Assembly: GCF_014698995.1 (NCBI RefSeq)
Contig: NZ_JACWZZ010000002.1
Location: forward strand, 372,001 to 436,000
Length of the DNA: 64,000 nt
Reading direction: 5' to 3'
DNA from: Hymenobacter duratus
GTDB taxonomy: Bacteria; Bacteroidota; Bacteroidia; Cytophagales; Hymenobacteraceae
Made by a program: the position numbers and the translations under genes. Shown here one piece after another: positions 25,664-34,046 of the stretch. Each line of letters opens with the position of its first letter. Position 1 is the first letter of the stretch. The notes below the pieces were generated by a model. The model saw only the letters and a program-made list of their open reading frames with translations, was not told the origin of the DNA and did no database searches.

Positions 25664-26530
25664 CTACAGCTCCACCAGCTTCTCATAGGTTTCGGGGCGC
25701 CGGTCGCGGAAGAACTGCCAGGTAGAGCGCACTTCCTCTATCATATCGAGGTCGAATTCGGCTACCAGCAATTCATCTTTGTCTTCTGAGGCCTGGGCGA
25801 AAATCTGGCCGCGCGGGTCCACGAAGTAGCTGCTACCATAGAACCGGCCCAGATTCCAGGGCTTCTCCTCTCCCACCCGGTTGATGCAGCCCATAAAGTA
25901 GCCGTTGGCGGCGGCGTGGGCCGGCTGCTCCAGCTTCCAGAGGTACTGCGAGAGGCCCGCCACCGTAGCAGATGGGTTGTACACGATTTCCGCGCCGTTC
26001 AGGCCCAGCACCCGCGCGCCATCAGGGAAGTGCCGGTCGTAGCAGATATACACGCCTACTTTGGCGTATTTGGTCTGGAATACCGGATAGCCCAGGTTGC
26101 CGGGCTTGAAAAAGAACTTCTCCCAGAAGCCGGAGGTGTGCGGAATGTGGTTCTTGCGGTACTTGCCCAAGTAGGTGCCATCGGCATCAATCACGGCGGC
26201 CGTGTTGTAGAGGAAGCCCGCCGCCTCCCGCTCGTACACCGGCACAATGATGACCATGTTGTACTTCTTGGCATATTCGGCCATGCGCTCCGTCGTGGGG
26301 CCCGGCACGGCTTCGGCCGAGGTATACCACGCTTTGTCCTGGCCGGGGCAGAAGTAGGGCGTGTTGAAGATTTCCTGCAGGCACAGAATCTGCACGCCCT
26401 GGCGGCCGGCTTCCTCAATCAGCGGAATGTGCTTCTGCACCATGGCCTCTTTTATTTCCTCTATACTGCCCTGCCCTTCAGTCATGGGCAGGCTCATCTG
26501 GATAAGGCCGGATTTAACGATTCTGGGCAT
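25664..26530 (-). CDS. Nitrilase-superfamily amidohydrolase, probable beta-ureidopropionase
   Basis: Enzyme of 288 residues. The carbon-nitrogen hydrolase triad is visible: Glu in CLQEIFNTPYF, Lys in KYRKNHIPH, and Cys in VGVYICYDRHFPDGARV. The predicted reaction splits N-carbamoyl-beta-alanine (or N-carbamoyl-beta-aminoisobutyrate) to the beta-amino acid, CO2 and ammonia. Its position between preT and dihydropyrimidinase strongly supports this over the related N-carbamoylputrescine amidohydrolase, which it also resembles. The start at 26530 gives a standard N-terminus (MPRIVKSGLIQMSLP). Confidence 0.82.
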   Translation of the reverse strand: MPRIVKSGLIQMSLPMTEGQGSIEEIKEAMVQKHIPLIEEAGRQGVQILCLQEIFNTPYFCPGQDKAWYTSAEAVPGPTTERMAEYAKKYNMVIIVPVYEREAAGFLYNTAAVIDADGTYLGKYRKNHIPHTSGFWEKFFFKPGNLGYPVFQTKYAKVGVYICYDRHFPDGARVLGLNGAEIVYNPSATVAGLSQYLWKLEQPAHAAANGYFMGCINRVGEEKPWNLGRFYGSSYFVDPRGQIFAQASEDKDELLVAEFDLDMIEEVRSTWQFFRDRRPETYEKLVEL

Positions 26531-26617
26531 GATGGAGAGGAAATTAAGTGAGGGAGAAAATCAAATATCTGAGCCGTAGTTCTGTGCTTTTAGGCACTAT
26601 CAGGACGTGGGTGAACT

Positions 26618-26714
26618 GTCATTCCGAGCTTGCCGAGGAATCTCGCGTGCTGAGGTTGTGGTGGTATTTACCACACTAGCGAGATTCCTCGGCTGCGCCT
26701 TCGCTCGGAATGAC
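26618..26714. repeat. Palindromic intergenic repeat upstream of the ureidopropionase gene (type A)
   Basis: The left arm (TGTCATTCCGAGCTTGCCGA then GGAATCTCGCGTGCTGA) and right arm (GCGAGATTCCTCGGCTGCGC then CTTCGCTCGGAATGAC) match the outer arms of the element at 115-328 almost base for base. Two near-identical copies 26 kb apart show a dispersed, mobile or amplified unit. A small hairpin TGTGGTGG...CCACAC occupies the middle. Confidence 0.85.
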
Positions 26715-26762
26715 GGTTAAGTTGAGAGAGTGTATCGTCTGAATTGCGGGTTGAAATCCTGT

Positions 26763-28139
26763 TTAGAAGGCCGTTTTGCCGCGTTTGATAAACTGGCCGT
26801 AGCCGCGTCCAACCTTGGTTTCGCCGGCATGCACGGCTACCTGGCCGCGCAGCAGCACGGTTTCTATTTTGCTGGTCAGCTCCCAGCCTTCGTAGGCCGA
26901 GTAATCGACGTTCATGTGGTGCGTGGCGGCGGAAATGGTGTGCTTGGCGTCCGGGTCGATGATGACTAAGTCAGCGTCGGCGCCGATGCTGATGGTGCCT
27001 TTGCGCGGAAACATGCCGAAGATTTTGGCGGCGTTGGTACTCGTCACTTCCACGAACTTCTGCAGGCTGATACGCCCCTTCTGCACGCCTTCCGAAAACA
27101 GCAGCTCCATGCGGTGCTCGATGGCCGGGTGCCCGTTCGGAATCTTTGAAAAGTCGTCCTTTCCCATCAGTTTCTGCTCCCACCTGAACGGGCAGTGGTC
27201 GGTGCCCACCACCTGCACGAGGCCTTGGTTGATGCCGGCCCAGAGCGTGTCCTGGTCCTTTTTCTCGCGCAGCGGCGGCGACATCACCCACTTGGCACCC
27301 TCAAACTCTTCACCGTATAGTTCGGCATCGAGCAGCAGGTACTGAATGCAGGTTTCCACGAACACGCGCTGGTTGCGGCGGGTGGCTTCGCGCACCTGGT
27401 TCAGCGCACCTTCACAGGTGAGGTGCACGATGTAGGCATTCACGCCGGTATAGTTGGCAATGTCCGTGAAGCGGCCGGACGCCTCGGCTTCCGTCACTTC
27501 GGGCTGCGAGAGGTAGTGGTAGCGGGGCGTGAGCTTACCCGCGGCGCGGTGCTGCGCGATGAGCGTGTCAATCAGGTCGCCGTTGGTGGCGTGGGCCGTC
27601 ACGAGGCCGCCGTGCTGGCGCACTTCCTGCATCAAACCTACCATCTGCGCATCGTCAATCATGAGTGCGCCTTTGTAGGCCATGAACGTTTTGAATGATG
27701 TAATGCCCTCGGCCACCATGTCCTTGATTTCCTCCCTGGTGCTCGGGTTGAAATCCGTCACGGCCATGTGAAACGAGTAGTCGCCGACGGCGGTGCCGGT
27801 GGCGCGGCCCTGCCACTCCGTGAGGGCCTCCCGCAGCGAGTGGCCCTGCTTCTGCAGCACGAAATCAATGACCGTGGTGGTGCCGCCGTGCAGCGCGGCG
27901 CGGGTGCCGGTTTCGTGCGTATCGGAGCTGAACGTACCCATAAACGGCATGTCCAGGTGCACGTGCGGGTCAATGCCGCCGGGCACCACGATTTTGCCGG
28001 TGGCATCAATGACTTCTGCCCCGTTGGCCGGCAGGTTGCGGCCGATGGCGGCAATAGTTTCGCCCTCCACCAGAATGTCGCACACCGCATCAAAATCGGC
28101 CGTCACGACGCGGCCATTTTTCACCAGTAAAGTCGCCAT
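26763..28139 (-). CDS. hydA: Dihydropyrimidinase
   Basis: Cyclic amidohydrolase of 458 residues that opens dihydrouracil and dihydrothymine to N-carbamoyl beta-amino acids. The HxH metal site is GGIDPHVHLDMPF. The lysine to be carboxylated is in TSFKTFMAYKGALMIDD. Metal His residues appear in TAHATNGDLID and YIVHLTCEG, and the Asp is in VGTDHCPFRWEQK. The usual HAENGD is HATNGD here. ATG 28139 is preferred to a TTG one codon earlier. It lies between the aminotransferase gene upstream and the ureidopropionase gene downstream. Confidence 0.92.
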   Translation of the reverse strand: MATLLVKNGRVVTADFDAVCDILVEGETIAAIGRNLPANGAEVIDATGKIVVPGGIDPHVHLDMPFMGTFSSDTHETGTRAALHGGTTTVIDFVLQKQGHSLREALTEWQGRATGTAVGDYSFHMAVTDFNPSTREEIKDMVAEGITSFKTFMAYKGALMIDDAQMVGLMQEVRQHGGLVTAHATNGDLIDTLIAQHRAAGKLTPRYHYLSQPEVTEAEASGRFTDIANYTGVNAYIVHLTCEGALNQVREATRRNQRVFVETCIQYLLLDAELYGEEFEGAKWVMSPPLREKKDQDTLWAGINQGLVQVVGTDHCPFRWEQKLMGKDDFSKIPNGHPAIEHRMELLFSEGVQKGRISLQKFVEVTSTNAAKIFGMFPRKGTISIGADADLVIIDPDAKHTISAATHHMNVDYSAYEGWELTSKIETVLLRGQVAVHAGETKVGRGYGQFIKRGKTAF

Positions 28140-28285
28140 CAAACCTACAAACTATGAGAGAGTTGCAATTGAGAAAAGTAGCGTTTTGCCCCACCAAAAA
28201 CAAGCGTTTCCGCCTGACTTAGAAGCAAAAGCAATAACGGCACCCGCACGAATGCGGGCCGGGCAATAGGCAGGAAAAGAGCGGG

Positions 28286-29638
28286 TTAGTGCACGTGCGC
28301 GTCGGCGATGCGCAGGGCTTCGGAAATGATGGCGAGGCCTTCGTCCAGTTCTTCTTTGGTGATGCAGAGCGGCGGGCAGATGAAGATGTAGTTCCAGCGC
28401 ACGAAGGTGTACATGCCCAGCTCACGGATTTTGGCCATCACTTGGTTCATCACCTCCATCTGACTAGGCGCGGCGTTCCAGGGGGCCATGGGCTCTTTGG
28501 TCTGGCGGTTTTTCACCAGTTCCAGGCAGCCGAACAAGCCGGTGTTGCGCCAGTCGCCGATGCTGGGATGCTCACCCATCAGGTCGCAGATTCGCTCGTC
28601 GAGGTAACGGCCCATCTGCACGGTATTTTCGAGCAGGTTTTCCTCTTCGTACACATCCAGCACCGCCACGGCGGCGGCACAGGAAACCGGGTGGGCCGAA
28701 TACGTGAGGCCTAGTGGCAGCGGCTTGTCGTCGAAGTGATGCGCTATCTTCTCATCCACCATCACGGCGCCCAGCGGCAGGTAGCCGGCCGTAATGCCTT
28801 TGGCCATGCACATCAGATCCACTTTCACGCCGTGGTGGTCGGAGCCGAACCACTTGCCGGTGCGCCCGAAGCCGCTCATCACCTCGTCGGCCACCAGCAG
28901 AATTCCGTGCTGGTCGCAGATTTCGCGGATGCGCTGCCAGTAGCCGGGCGGGTACTTGATGCAGCCCGACGTGCCCGACTCACCTTCCAGAATGATGGCC
29001 GCCACGCTGCCGGGGTTCTCGTAGCCGATGATGCGTTCCATGGCAGCAGCAGCCCGCTCGGCGCACTCTTCGGGCGTGGCGCTGTACCACGGGCAGCGGT
29101 AGAAATACGGATTCTCGACGTGCACCACGCCAGGCATAGCCTGGCTATCTACGGCAAATTTGCGCGGGTCGCCGCCGGCACTCATAGCCCCGTACGAAGC
29201 GCCATGAAACGACTGGTACAGCGTCACGATTTTGTGGCGGCCGGTGTACACGCGGGCCAGCTTGATGGCATTTTCGATGGCCTCGGCCCCACCCAGCGTG
29301 AAAAAGGCCTTGGTGAGATTGGCCGGCGTGATTTCCGCCAACTTGCGGCCCAGGTCGCCGCGGGCCTTGGTAATCATGCCCGGATACACGTAGCTCAGCT
29401 CCCGCATCTGGGCGGCCACGGCCTCCGTCACGCGCTGGTTGCCGTGCCCGATGTTCACGTTCATCAGCTGCGACGAGAAGTCGATGTAGCGTTTGCCGTC
29501 CCGGTCCCAGAGGTACACGCCCTCGGCCCGCTCGGCGCTAATCGGGTTCAGCCCCGCCTGCTTCGACCACGAAAACAGCGTGTGGTCGAGGTTGTCGTGC
29601 AGAATCTGTTCTTTGTCGGTGTCGAAGGCGGTTTCCAT
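28286..29638 (-). CDS. Class III omega-aminotransferase, probable beta-alanine transaminase
   Basis: PLP enzyme of 450 residues. LLVADEVMSGFGRTGKWF holds the PLP-binding Asp and MCMAKGITAGYLPLGAVMV the Schiff-base Lys; TLGGAEAIENAIKLAR and VTLYQSFHGASYG are other class III landmarks. Its place in the pyrimidine block suggests conversion of beta-alanine or beta-aminoisobutyrate to malonate or methylmalonate semialdehyde. Related omega-amino-acid:pyruvate transaminases share these motifs, so the exact amino acceptor is open. The 146-bp gap to hydA is the only internal gap without a long palindromic repeat. Confidence 0.85.
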   Translation of the reverse strand: METAFDTDKEQILHDNLDHTLFSWSKQAGLNPISAERAEGVYLWDRDGKRYIDFSSQLMNVNIGHGNQRVTEAVAAQMRELSYVYPGMITKARGDLGRKLAEITPANLTKAFFTLGGAEAIENAIKLARVYTGRHKIVTLYQSFHGASYGAMSAGGDPRKFAVDSQAMPGVVHVENPYFYRCPWYSATPEECAERAAAAMERIIGYENPGSVAAIILEGESGTSGCIKYPPGYWQRIREICDQHGILLVADEVMSGFGRTGKWFGSDHHGVKVDLMCMAKGITAGYLPLGAVMVDEKIAHHFDDKPLPLGLTYSAHPVSCAAAVAVLDVYEEENLLENTVQMGRYLDERICDLMGEHPSIGDWRNTGLFGCLELVKNRQTKEPMAPWNAAPSQMEVMNQVMAKIRELGMYTFVRWNYIFICPPLCITKEELDEGLAIISEALRIADAHVH

Positions 29639-29676
29639 TTTGCAGAGGTAAATGGGTATTTTCTGACTCGCTAATC

Positions 29677-29769
29677 AGAACGTCATGCTGAGCTTGCCGA
29701 AGCATCTCTACCTCATTGGTAATTCAACAAAGCGGTAGAGATGCTTCGGCAAGCTCAGCATGACGTTCT
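29677..29769. repeat. Perfect 36-bp palindromic repeat between mmsA and the aminotransferase gene (type B)
   Basis: AGAACGTCATGCTGAGCTTG... (29677-29712) and 29734-29769 are exact complements over 36 bases with a 21-base loop. GTCATGCTGAG termini and the GAAGCATCTCT core relate it to the inner part of the element at 115-328. It ends 15 bases after (on the minus strand) the mmsA stop. There is no T-run. Confidence 0.9.
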
Positions 29770-29784
29770 ACTAGTATTGTTCTT

Positions 29785-31257
29785 CTAGCTCATCCAGTTC
29801 ACTCTGGACTCGGGGTTCCACTTGGTGGTGGTTTTCTTGAGCTGGGTCCAGAACTCGATGGAGCTTTTGCCGGTGATGTCGCAGGCCCCGAACTTCGACT
29901 CGTTCCAGCCGCCGAACGAGAACGGCTCCCGTGGCACCGGCACCCCGATGTTGACGCCAATCATGCCGGCCGAGGCGTTGTCCATGACGTAGCGGGCCAT
30001 GCTGCCGCTCTGCGTGAAAACGGCGGCGGCATTGCCATAGGGGTTGGCGTTTTCGATGGCCAGAGCTTCATCCAGCGTGTTGGTGCGCATGATGGCCAGC
30101 ACCGGCCCAAACACTTCCTCCTGCGCAATCCGCATGTCGGACGTCACGTAGTCAATCACCGTCGGGCCCACGTAGTAGCCCTCTTCGTGGCCGGGCACCA
30201 CGGCGTTGCGGCCATCGAGCAGGACTTTAGCACCGGCGGCTTCGGCCTCCGTAATGTGCTGCTCAATCCGCTCCTTGGCTTCTTTGCTGATGACCGAGCC
30301 CAGATTCTGACCGGGTACAATCTTGCGGGCCTCCTCCACAATTTTGGCCACGATGCTGTCAACGGGCCCCACGCCGACCATGGTGGAGCCGGCCATGCAG
30401 CGCTGCCCCGCGCAGCCCGACATGCTGGCGGCCACGTTGGAGGCCGTCATGTCGGGGTGGGCGTCGGGCAGTACCATTAGGTGGTTTTTGGCCCCGCCCA
30501 GCGCCACGCAGCGTTTCAGGTTGCCGGTGGCCCGGATGTACACGACCTTGGCAATCTTGGTGGAGCCGACGAAGGACACGGCCTGAATATCGGGATGGTC
30601 GCAGATGGCTTCCACGATTTGCTTGTCGCCGTGCACAACGTTGAGCACGCCATCGGGCAGGCCGGCTTCGCGCAGCAGCTCCGCAATTTTCACGGCGCTC
30701 AGCGGCACCTGTTCCGACGGCTTCAGAATCATGGTATTGCCGAGTACCAGCGCGTTCGGGATGGTCCAGTGCGGCACCATATTGGGGAAGTTGAACGGCG
30801 CAATGCTGGCCACCACACCCAGCGGCTTCCGCTCGGCGCGGGCTTCCACGCCTTTGCTCACTTCCAGAAACTCGCCCTGAATCAGCTGGGGCATGGAGCA
30901 GGCAAACTCGGTTAGCTCAATGGCCTTTTCCACCTCGGCGCGGGCCTCGTCCAGCGTCTTGCCGTTTTCCTCGCGCACCAGGTCGGCTAGGGCTTTCATG
31001 TCGCGCTCCAGCAGGGTTTTGTAGCGGTAGAAAATCTGCACCCGCTCCTTGATGGGCGTGCCCGACCACGCCGGGAAAGCAGCTTTGGCCGCCGCCACAG
31101 CCGCGTCCAGAGCGGCGGTTCCGCTCAGCGGCACCGTAGAAATGACAGCCCCGGTAAGCGGGCTGAACACATCCAACGCAGCGGTCTGGGTATCTGCGAC
31201 AAACTCGCCAGCCACGTAGTTGCGAAGAGCAGGATATTTCAGGGCGTGGACTTCCAT
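29785..31257 (-). CDS. mmsA: CoA-acylating methylmalonate-semialdehyde dehydrogenase
   Basis: Aldehyde dehydrogenase of 490 residues. The catalytic Cys is in SGCAGQRCMAGSTMVGVG. ASIAPFNFPNMVPHW, ILKPSEQVP, GSTKIAKVVY and QEEVFGPVLAIM are typical of the MMSDH/IolA branch, which makes acetyl-CoA from malonate semialdehyde and propionyl-CoA from methylmalonate semialdehyde. It is first in the minus-strand pyrimidine block, 36 bases after a predicted transcription start. It can also serve valine or inositol breakdown, so it need not be dedicated to this pathway. Confidence 0.9.
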   Translation of the reverse strand: MEVHALKYPALRNYVAGEFVADTQTAALDVFSPLTGAVISTVPLSGTAALDAAVAAAKAAFPAWSGTPIKERVQIFYRYKTLLERDMKALADLVREENGKTLDEARAEVEKAIELTEFACSMPQLIQGEFLEVSKGVEARAERKPLGVVASIAPFNFPNMVPHWTIPNALVLGNTMILKPSEQVPLSAVKIAELLREAGLPDGVLNVVHGDKQIVEAICDHPDIQAVSFVGSTKIAKVVYIRATGNLKRCVALGGAKNHLMVLPDAHPDMTASNVAASMSGCAGQRCMAGSTMVGVGPVDSIVAKIVEEARKIVPGQNLGSVISKEAKERIEQHITEAEAAGAKVLLDGRNAVVPGHEEGYYVGPTVIDYVTSDMRIAQEEVFGPVLAIMRTNTLDEALAIENANPYGNAAAVFTQSGSMARYVMDNASAGMIGVNIGVPVPREPFSFGGWNESKFGACDITGKSSIEFWTQLKKTTTKWNPESRVNWMS

Positions 31258-31299
31258 GGCATGATAAGGTTAAGCCCAGGCAAGCTATAGTTTTTGCAT

Positions 31300-31331
31300 C
31301 AAAAAGCTAATACCATCTCCTTTATCCACAA
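31300..31331 (-). promoter_or_regulatory. Candidate promoter of the pyrimidine catabolism block
   Basis: On the minus strand TTG (31331-31329) is followed after 19 bases by TAGCTTTTTG (31309-31300). This matches the Bacteroidota -33/-7 pair (TTG, then TAnnTTTG with one or two extra T). The start would lie near 31293, giving a leader of about 36 bases before the mmsA ATG. Confidence 0.5.
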
Positions 31332-31448
31332 TATTTCCCTCAATCAGCTGCAGTCTTTGCAGATTTCTCGCCTGCCGCACTGTTCCAGCAGCACCAATCG
31401 AGCGGGGCTTGTGCGCCTGCTATTGATATAAGGAGCGTTAGTGAAAAA

Positions 31449-31488
31449 GAATGGTCTGTTGAGCTTTGCGAAGCTTAACAGACCATTC
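31449..31488 (-). terminator. Terminator of the beta-helix T9SS gene
   Basis: An 18-bp stem (31449-31466 with 31471-31488, one G-U pair) and a TGCG loop. The five A on its left give a T-run for the minus-strand transcript that ends at 31512. It insulates that gene from the mmsA promoter. Confidence 0.85.
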
Positions 31489-31511
31489 CACCTAAATACG
31501 CTGCTACATGC

Positions 31512-33944
31512 TTAATGCATCAGGTGCCGCACCTGCTGGTGCCCTTGGGGGCTGCGCAGGCGTAGCCAATAAGGTCCGGCCGGGAGGTTCTGCAGGCCAG
31601 TTAGGAGTATGGATTCTGCAAGATCGGGCACGGCTTGCTGCCGCACTACCCGTCCCAAGCCATCCAGAAGCTCCAGCTGCAGTGCAGTGGTGGTAGCTCT
31701 GGGAACAGCAATGTGCAATTGGTCGGCAAAAGGTACGGGCCAGGCCTGCACCCGTTCTCTTTCCCACTCCCCCGCCGCACTGCTAAGCGTGCCGCTGAAC
31801 TCGTAGGCTCCCATATCGGGCAGCGGCCCGCGCAGGGTACCGGCCAGGTCGGTGGCAACGGAGGGCACTGGTGTTCCGGCATTATCCAGCGCGGCATTGG
31901 TGGGGCGCAGCACAACGGCACCTGCCCCAAACTGCGGATCCAGCTCAACAGAATTCGTGTCGAATCCGGTGCCGGCCTGCCAGGCAGCCAGCGAGGCATA
32001 CTGCTGGGTTCCGCCCGGCGTTCCGGCAAAGTAGGTTCCCAGGTAGCGTTGCGCCCCGGTGGTCAGTACCAGGTCGTTGTGGTCCATGCGGACGCGGGTA
32101 AGCGGCGGCGTGGCCTGGGTGGCCGCAATGCCTATGTTCACCACCGCCTGCACCGTTGTGGCTGTCACAGGACTGATAGGCGGAGTGGTGTTGAGCAGAA
32201 TGTTATTTAGAATCTCGGCCGTGCCGAACGACGCGTTTTTGGTGCGTACCAACAGGGCGCTGCTGCTGAAATTGGCCCAGGCCGGCGCTGCTACCGCCAC
32301 CGTATTGTGCGCAAAAAACAAGTGGCTGGTTGCAAAGCCGCCCAAGTCGGCAAGTACGCCGTAGGTTTGGCCGTTGCGGTCCGTGGGAACAGAAGCGCCC
32401 GGAGCCAGCCGGTGCCGCAGCTCACTGATTTCGTTGTTGAATACCCGCACCGGGTGGCCAGCTGCCAATGCCTGGGAAGCCGGTGCCTGCAGCAGCCACA
32501 GGCCCATGGCCAGCGCCGGCATGACCGGCGACATAGCCGGGTTGGCCGGGTGCCGGAATTCAATGTCCCGGATGCGGTTGTTGGCAAATACGGACGGCAA
32601 CGGCCCCATCAGGTCATAGACGTAAATGCCCACCGCAAAATTGGTACGGCTGACTACGCCCTGCACCACGTTGTCGTGCACGTTCAGGCCATTGACGCGC
32701 ATAAAGTACATGCCGTAGGCCTCGTAGCCATTTGTCGGGTAGCCGATGTTGCCCGGTGTTCCGTCGCCGATGGTTACGCGCGCTACCTCCACATCATAGT
32801 CAGGAACGTTGCCAATGCCGGCCGCCACCCAGATACCGTGGCAGCTCTGTTGAATCTGCAGGTTTTCGTAGTGAATGCGCCGGTTTACGAGGGCCGTATC
32901 TCCCGGCCCGGCACTGGCTAGCAGCAGATTGCGCTGGTAGACACCCTTGGTATGCGCCTGGGTTTGCCGCATCGTGATGGTGGCGTTGCGGATGTGAATG
33001 TCGTGGCTGCCCTGATCGAACGCGCCCGAAATGGCGTACCCGGCTTCGGGTCCCACGGCTTCCGGGCCGGGCGCAATGTCCAGGCCGTCGAAGGTGACGT
33101 GATGAGCGCCTACTAAGTCGATGTTGCCACCCTGCAATTGCGGGTTTGGGCCCACTCCCTGCTTCTGAAAAGCCACCGGATGCGTGTTGGTACCCCAGAG
33201 CTGCGGTACTAATTCAGTGAAACGCTGACCCGCAGGAATGGCTACCGTTACCGGGGCACTGGTGCCGGCAGTATTCAGCTGGAAAAACACGTCGGTCAGA
33301 CTCTGAAAATTTCGTGGGCTACGAGGCTGCTGGCGGCTAAGAGTATAAGCACCAGCCAGGGCCACGGGCGGACCCGCCGTCACTTCCACGTTGTCGAGTA
33401 CGGCGGGCAGCGCGGCCGGCACCTGGGAAGAGCTGGCCCAGGTGAAAATCAGGCGCTGCGTAGTGCCCGCTACGGTTGCGGGCAGCCGCAGGAAGGCCGT
33501 GCTGTAATATCCGCCGTTCTGCAGGTTGGCACTGAGTTGCGTGGCCGCTGGCGACGTTGGCCGCACGCCCGCCGTAGGCTGATAAGAGGTCGGGGCCAGG
33601 TGTACGTCCAGCACGCCCTGGCTCCGGAAGTCAAAGCGCAGCACAAACTCAGTCGTACCGGCCGGAAACGTTACATCCCGGTATAGGTGCACCACTCCAT
33701 TCAGGCCCGACAAGGGGCCGTAGGTGCCGGCATTTGAGGAAACAAAAGCGGCCGTGTTGCCGGACCAGCGCGGACCGTTGCCGGGTGCGGCACCGGCGTA
33801 CCAGGCGGGCGTCTGCGGCCCATTAACGGCAGTGAAACCGCCCAGCGTGCCGCTTTCAAAATCCTCCGTCAAAAGAGAAGTTTGCGCCTGGGCAGAGGCC
33901 ACAAGCGCCAGCCAAAGGCCAGCGCAGAAAAGGAAGTACTTCAT
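31512..33944 (-). CDS. Secreted right-handed beta-helix protein with T9SS sorting domain
   Basis: Protein of 810 residues. The signal peptide ends near AQAQ. An N-terminal jelly-roll-like part (EDFESGTLGGFTAVNG, LRFDFRSQGVLDVHL) is followed by a beta-helix region with repeated I-x-N/H-x-x-I turns (about 280-560, for example HDIHIRNATITMRQ and YDVEVARVTIGDG). The last 80 residues (VQAWPVPFADQLHIAVP to the C-terminal QQVRHLMH) are a type A T9SS sorting signal that directs export and surface anchoring. Beta-helix proteins often act on polysaccharides, but no catalytic residues can be assigned. It is monocistronic. Confidence 0.82.
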   Translation of the reverse strand: MKYFLFCAGLWLALVASAQAQTSLLTEDFESGTLGGFTAVNGPQTPAWYAGAAPGNGPRWSGNTAAFVSSNAGTYGPLSGLNGVVHLYRDVTFPAGTTEFVLRFDFRSQGVLDVHLAPTSYQPTAGVRPTSPAATQLSANLQNGGYYSTAFLRLPATVAGTTQRLIFTWASSSQVPAALPAVLDNVEVTAGPPVALAGAYTLSRQQPRSPRNFQSLTDVFFQLNTAGTSAPVTVAIPAGQRFTELVPQLWGTNTHPVAFQKQGVGPNPQLQGGNIDLVGAHHVTFDGLDIAPGPEAVGPEAGYAISGAFDQGSHDIHIRNATITMRQTQAHTKGVYQRNLLLASAGPGDTALVNRRIHYENLQIQQSCHGIWVAAGIGNVPDYDVEVARVTIGDGTPGNIGYPTNGYEAYGMYFMRVNGLNVHDNVVQGVVSRTNFAVGIYVYDLMGPLPSVFANNRIRDIEFRHPANPAMSPVMPALAMGLWLLQAPASQALAAGHPVRVFNNEISELRHRLAPGASVPTDRNGQTYGVLADLGGFATSHLFFAHNTVAVAAPAWANFSSSALLVRTKNASFGTAEILNNILLNTTPPISPVTATTVQAVVNIGIAATQATPPLTRVRMDHNDLVLTTGAQRYLGTYFAGTPGGTQQYASLAAWQAGTGFDTNSVELDPQFGAGAVVLRPTNAALDNAGTPVPSVATDLAGTLRGPLPDMGAYEFSGTLSSAAGEWERERVQAWPVPFADQLHIAVPRATTTALQLELLDGLGRVVRQQAVPDLAESILLTGLQNLPAGPYWLRLRSPQGHQQVRHLMH

Positions 33945-34046
33945 TACAGGATAGAGGATACCAGCGGGATTTCGGAAGCAAGTTGGGTCATAATCATTGA
34001 TTTATCAGCTGGCCAATGGCTTACCAGGATAAAATTTACGCTAAGG

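Noticed and set aside
29677..29769. The 36-bp palindrome as an intrinsic terminator of mmsA
   Set aside because: It has no T-run on either side, and similar palindromes recur at other gaps with the same ends, so it is better treated as a dispersed repeat.
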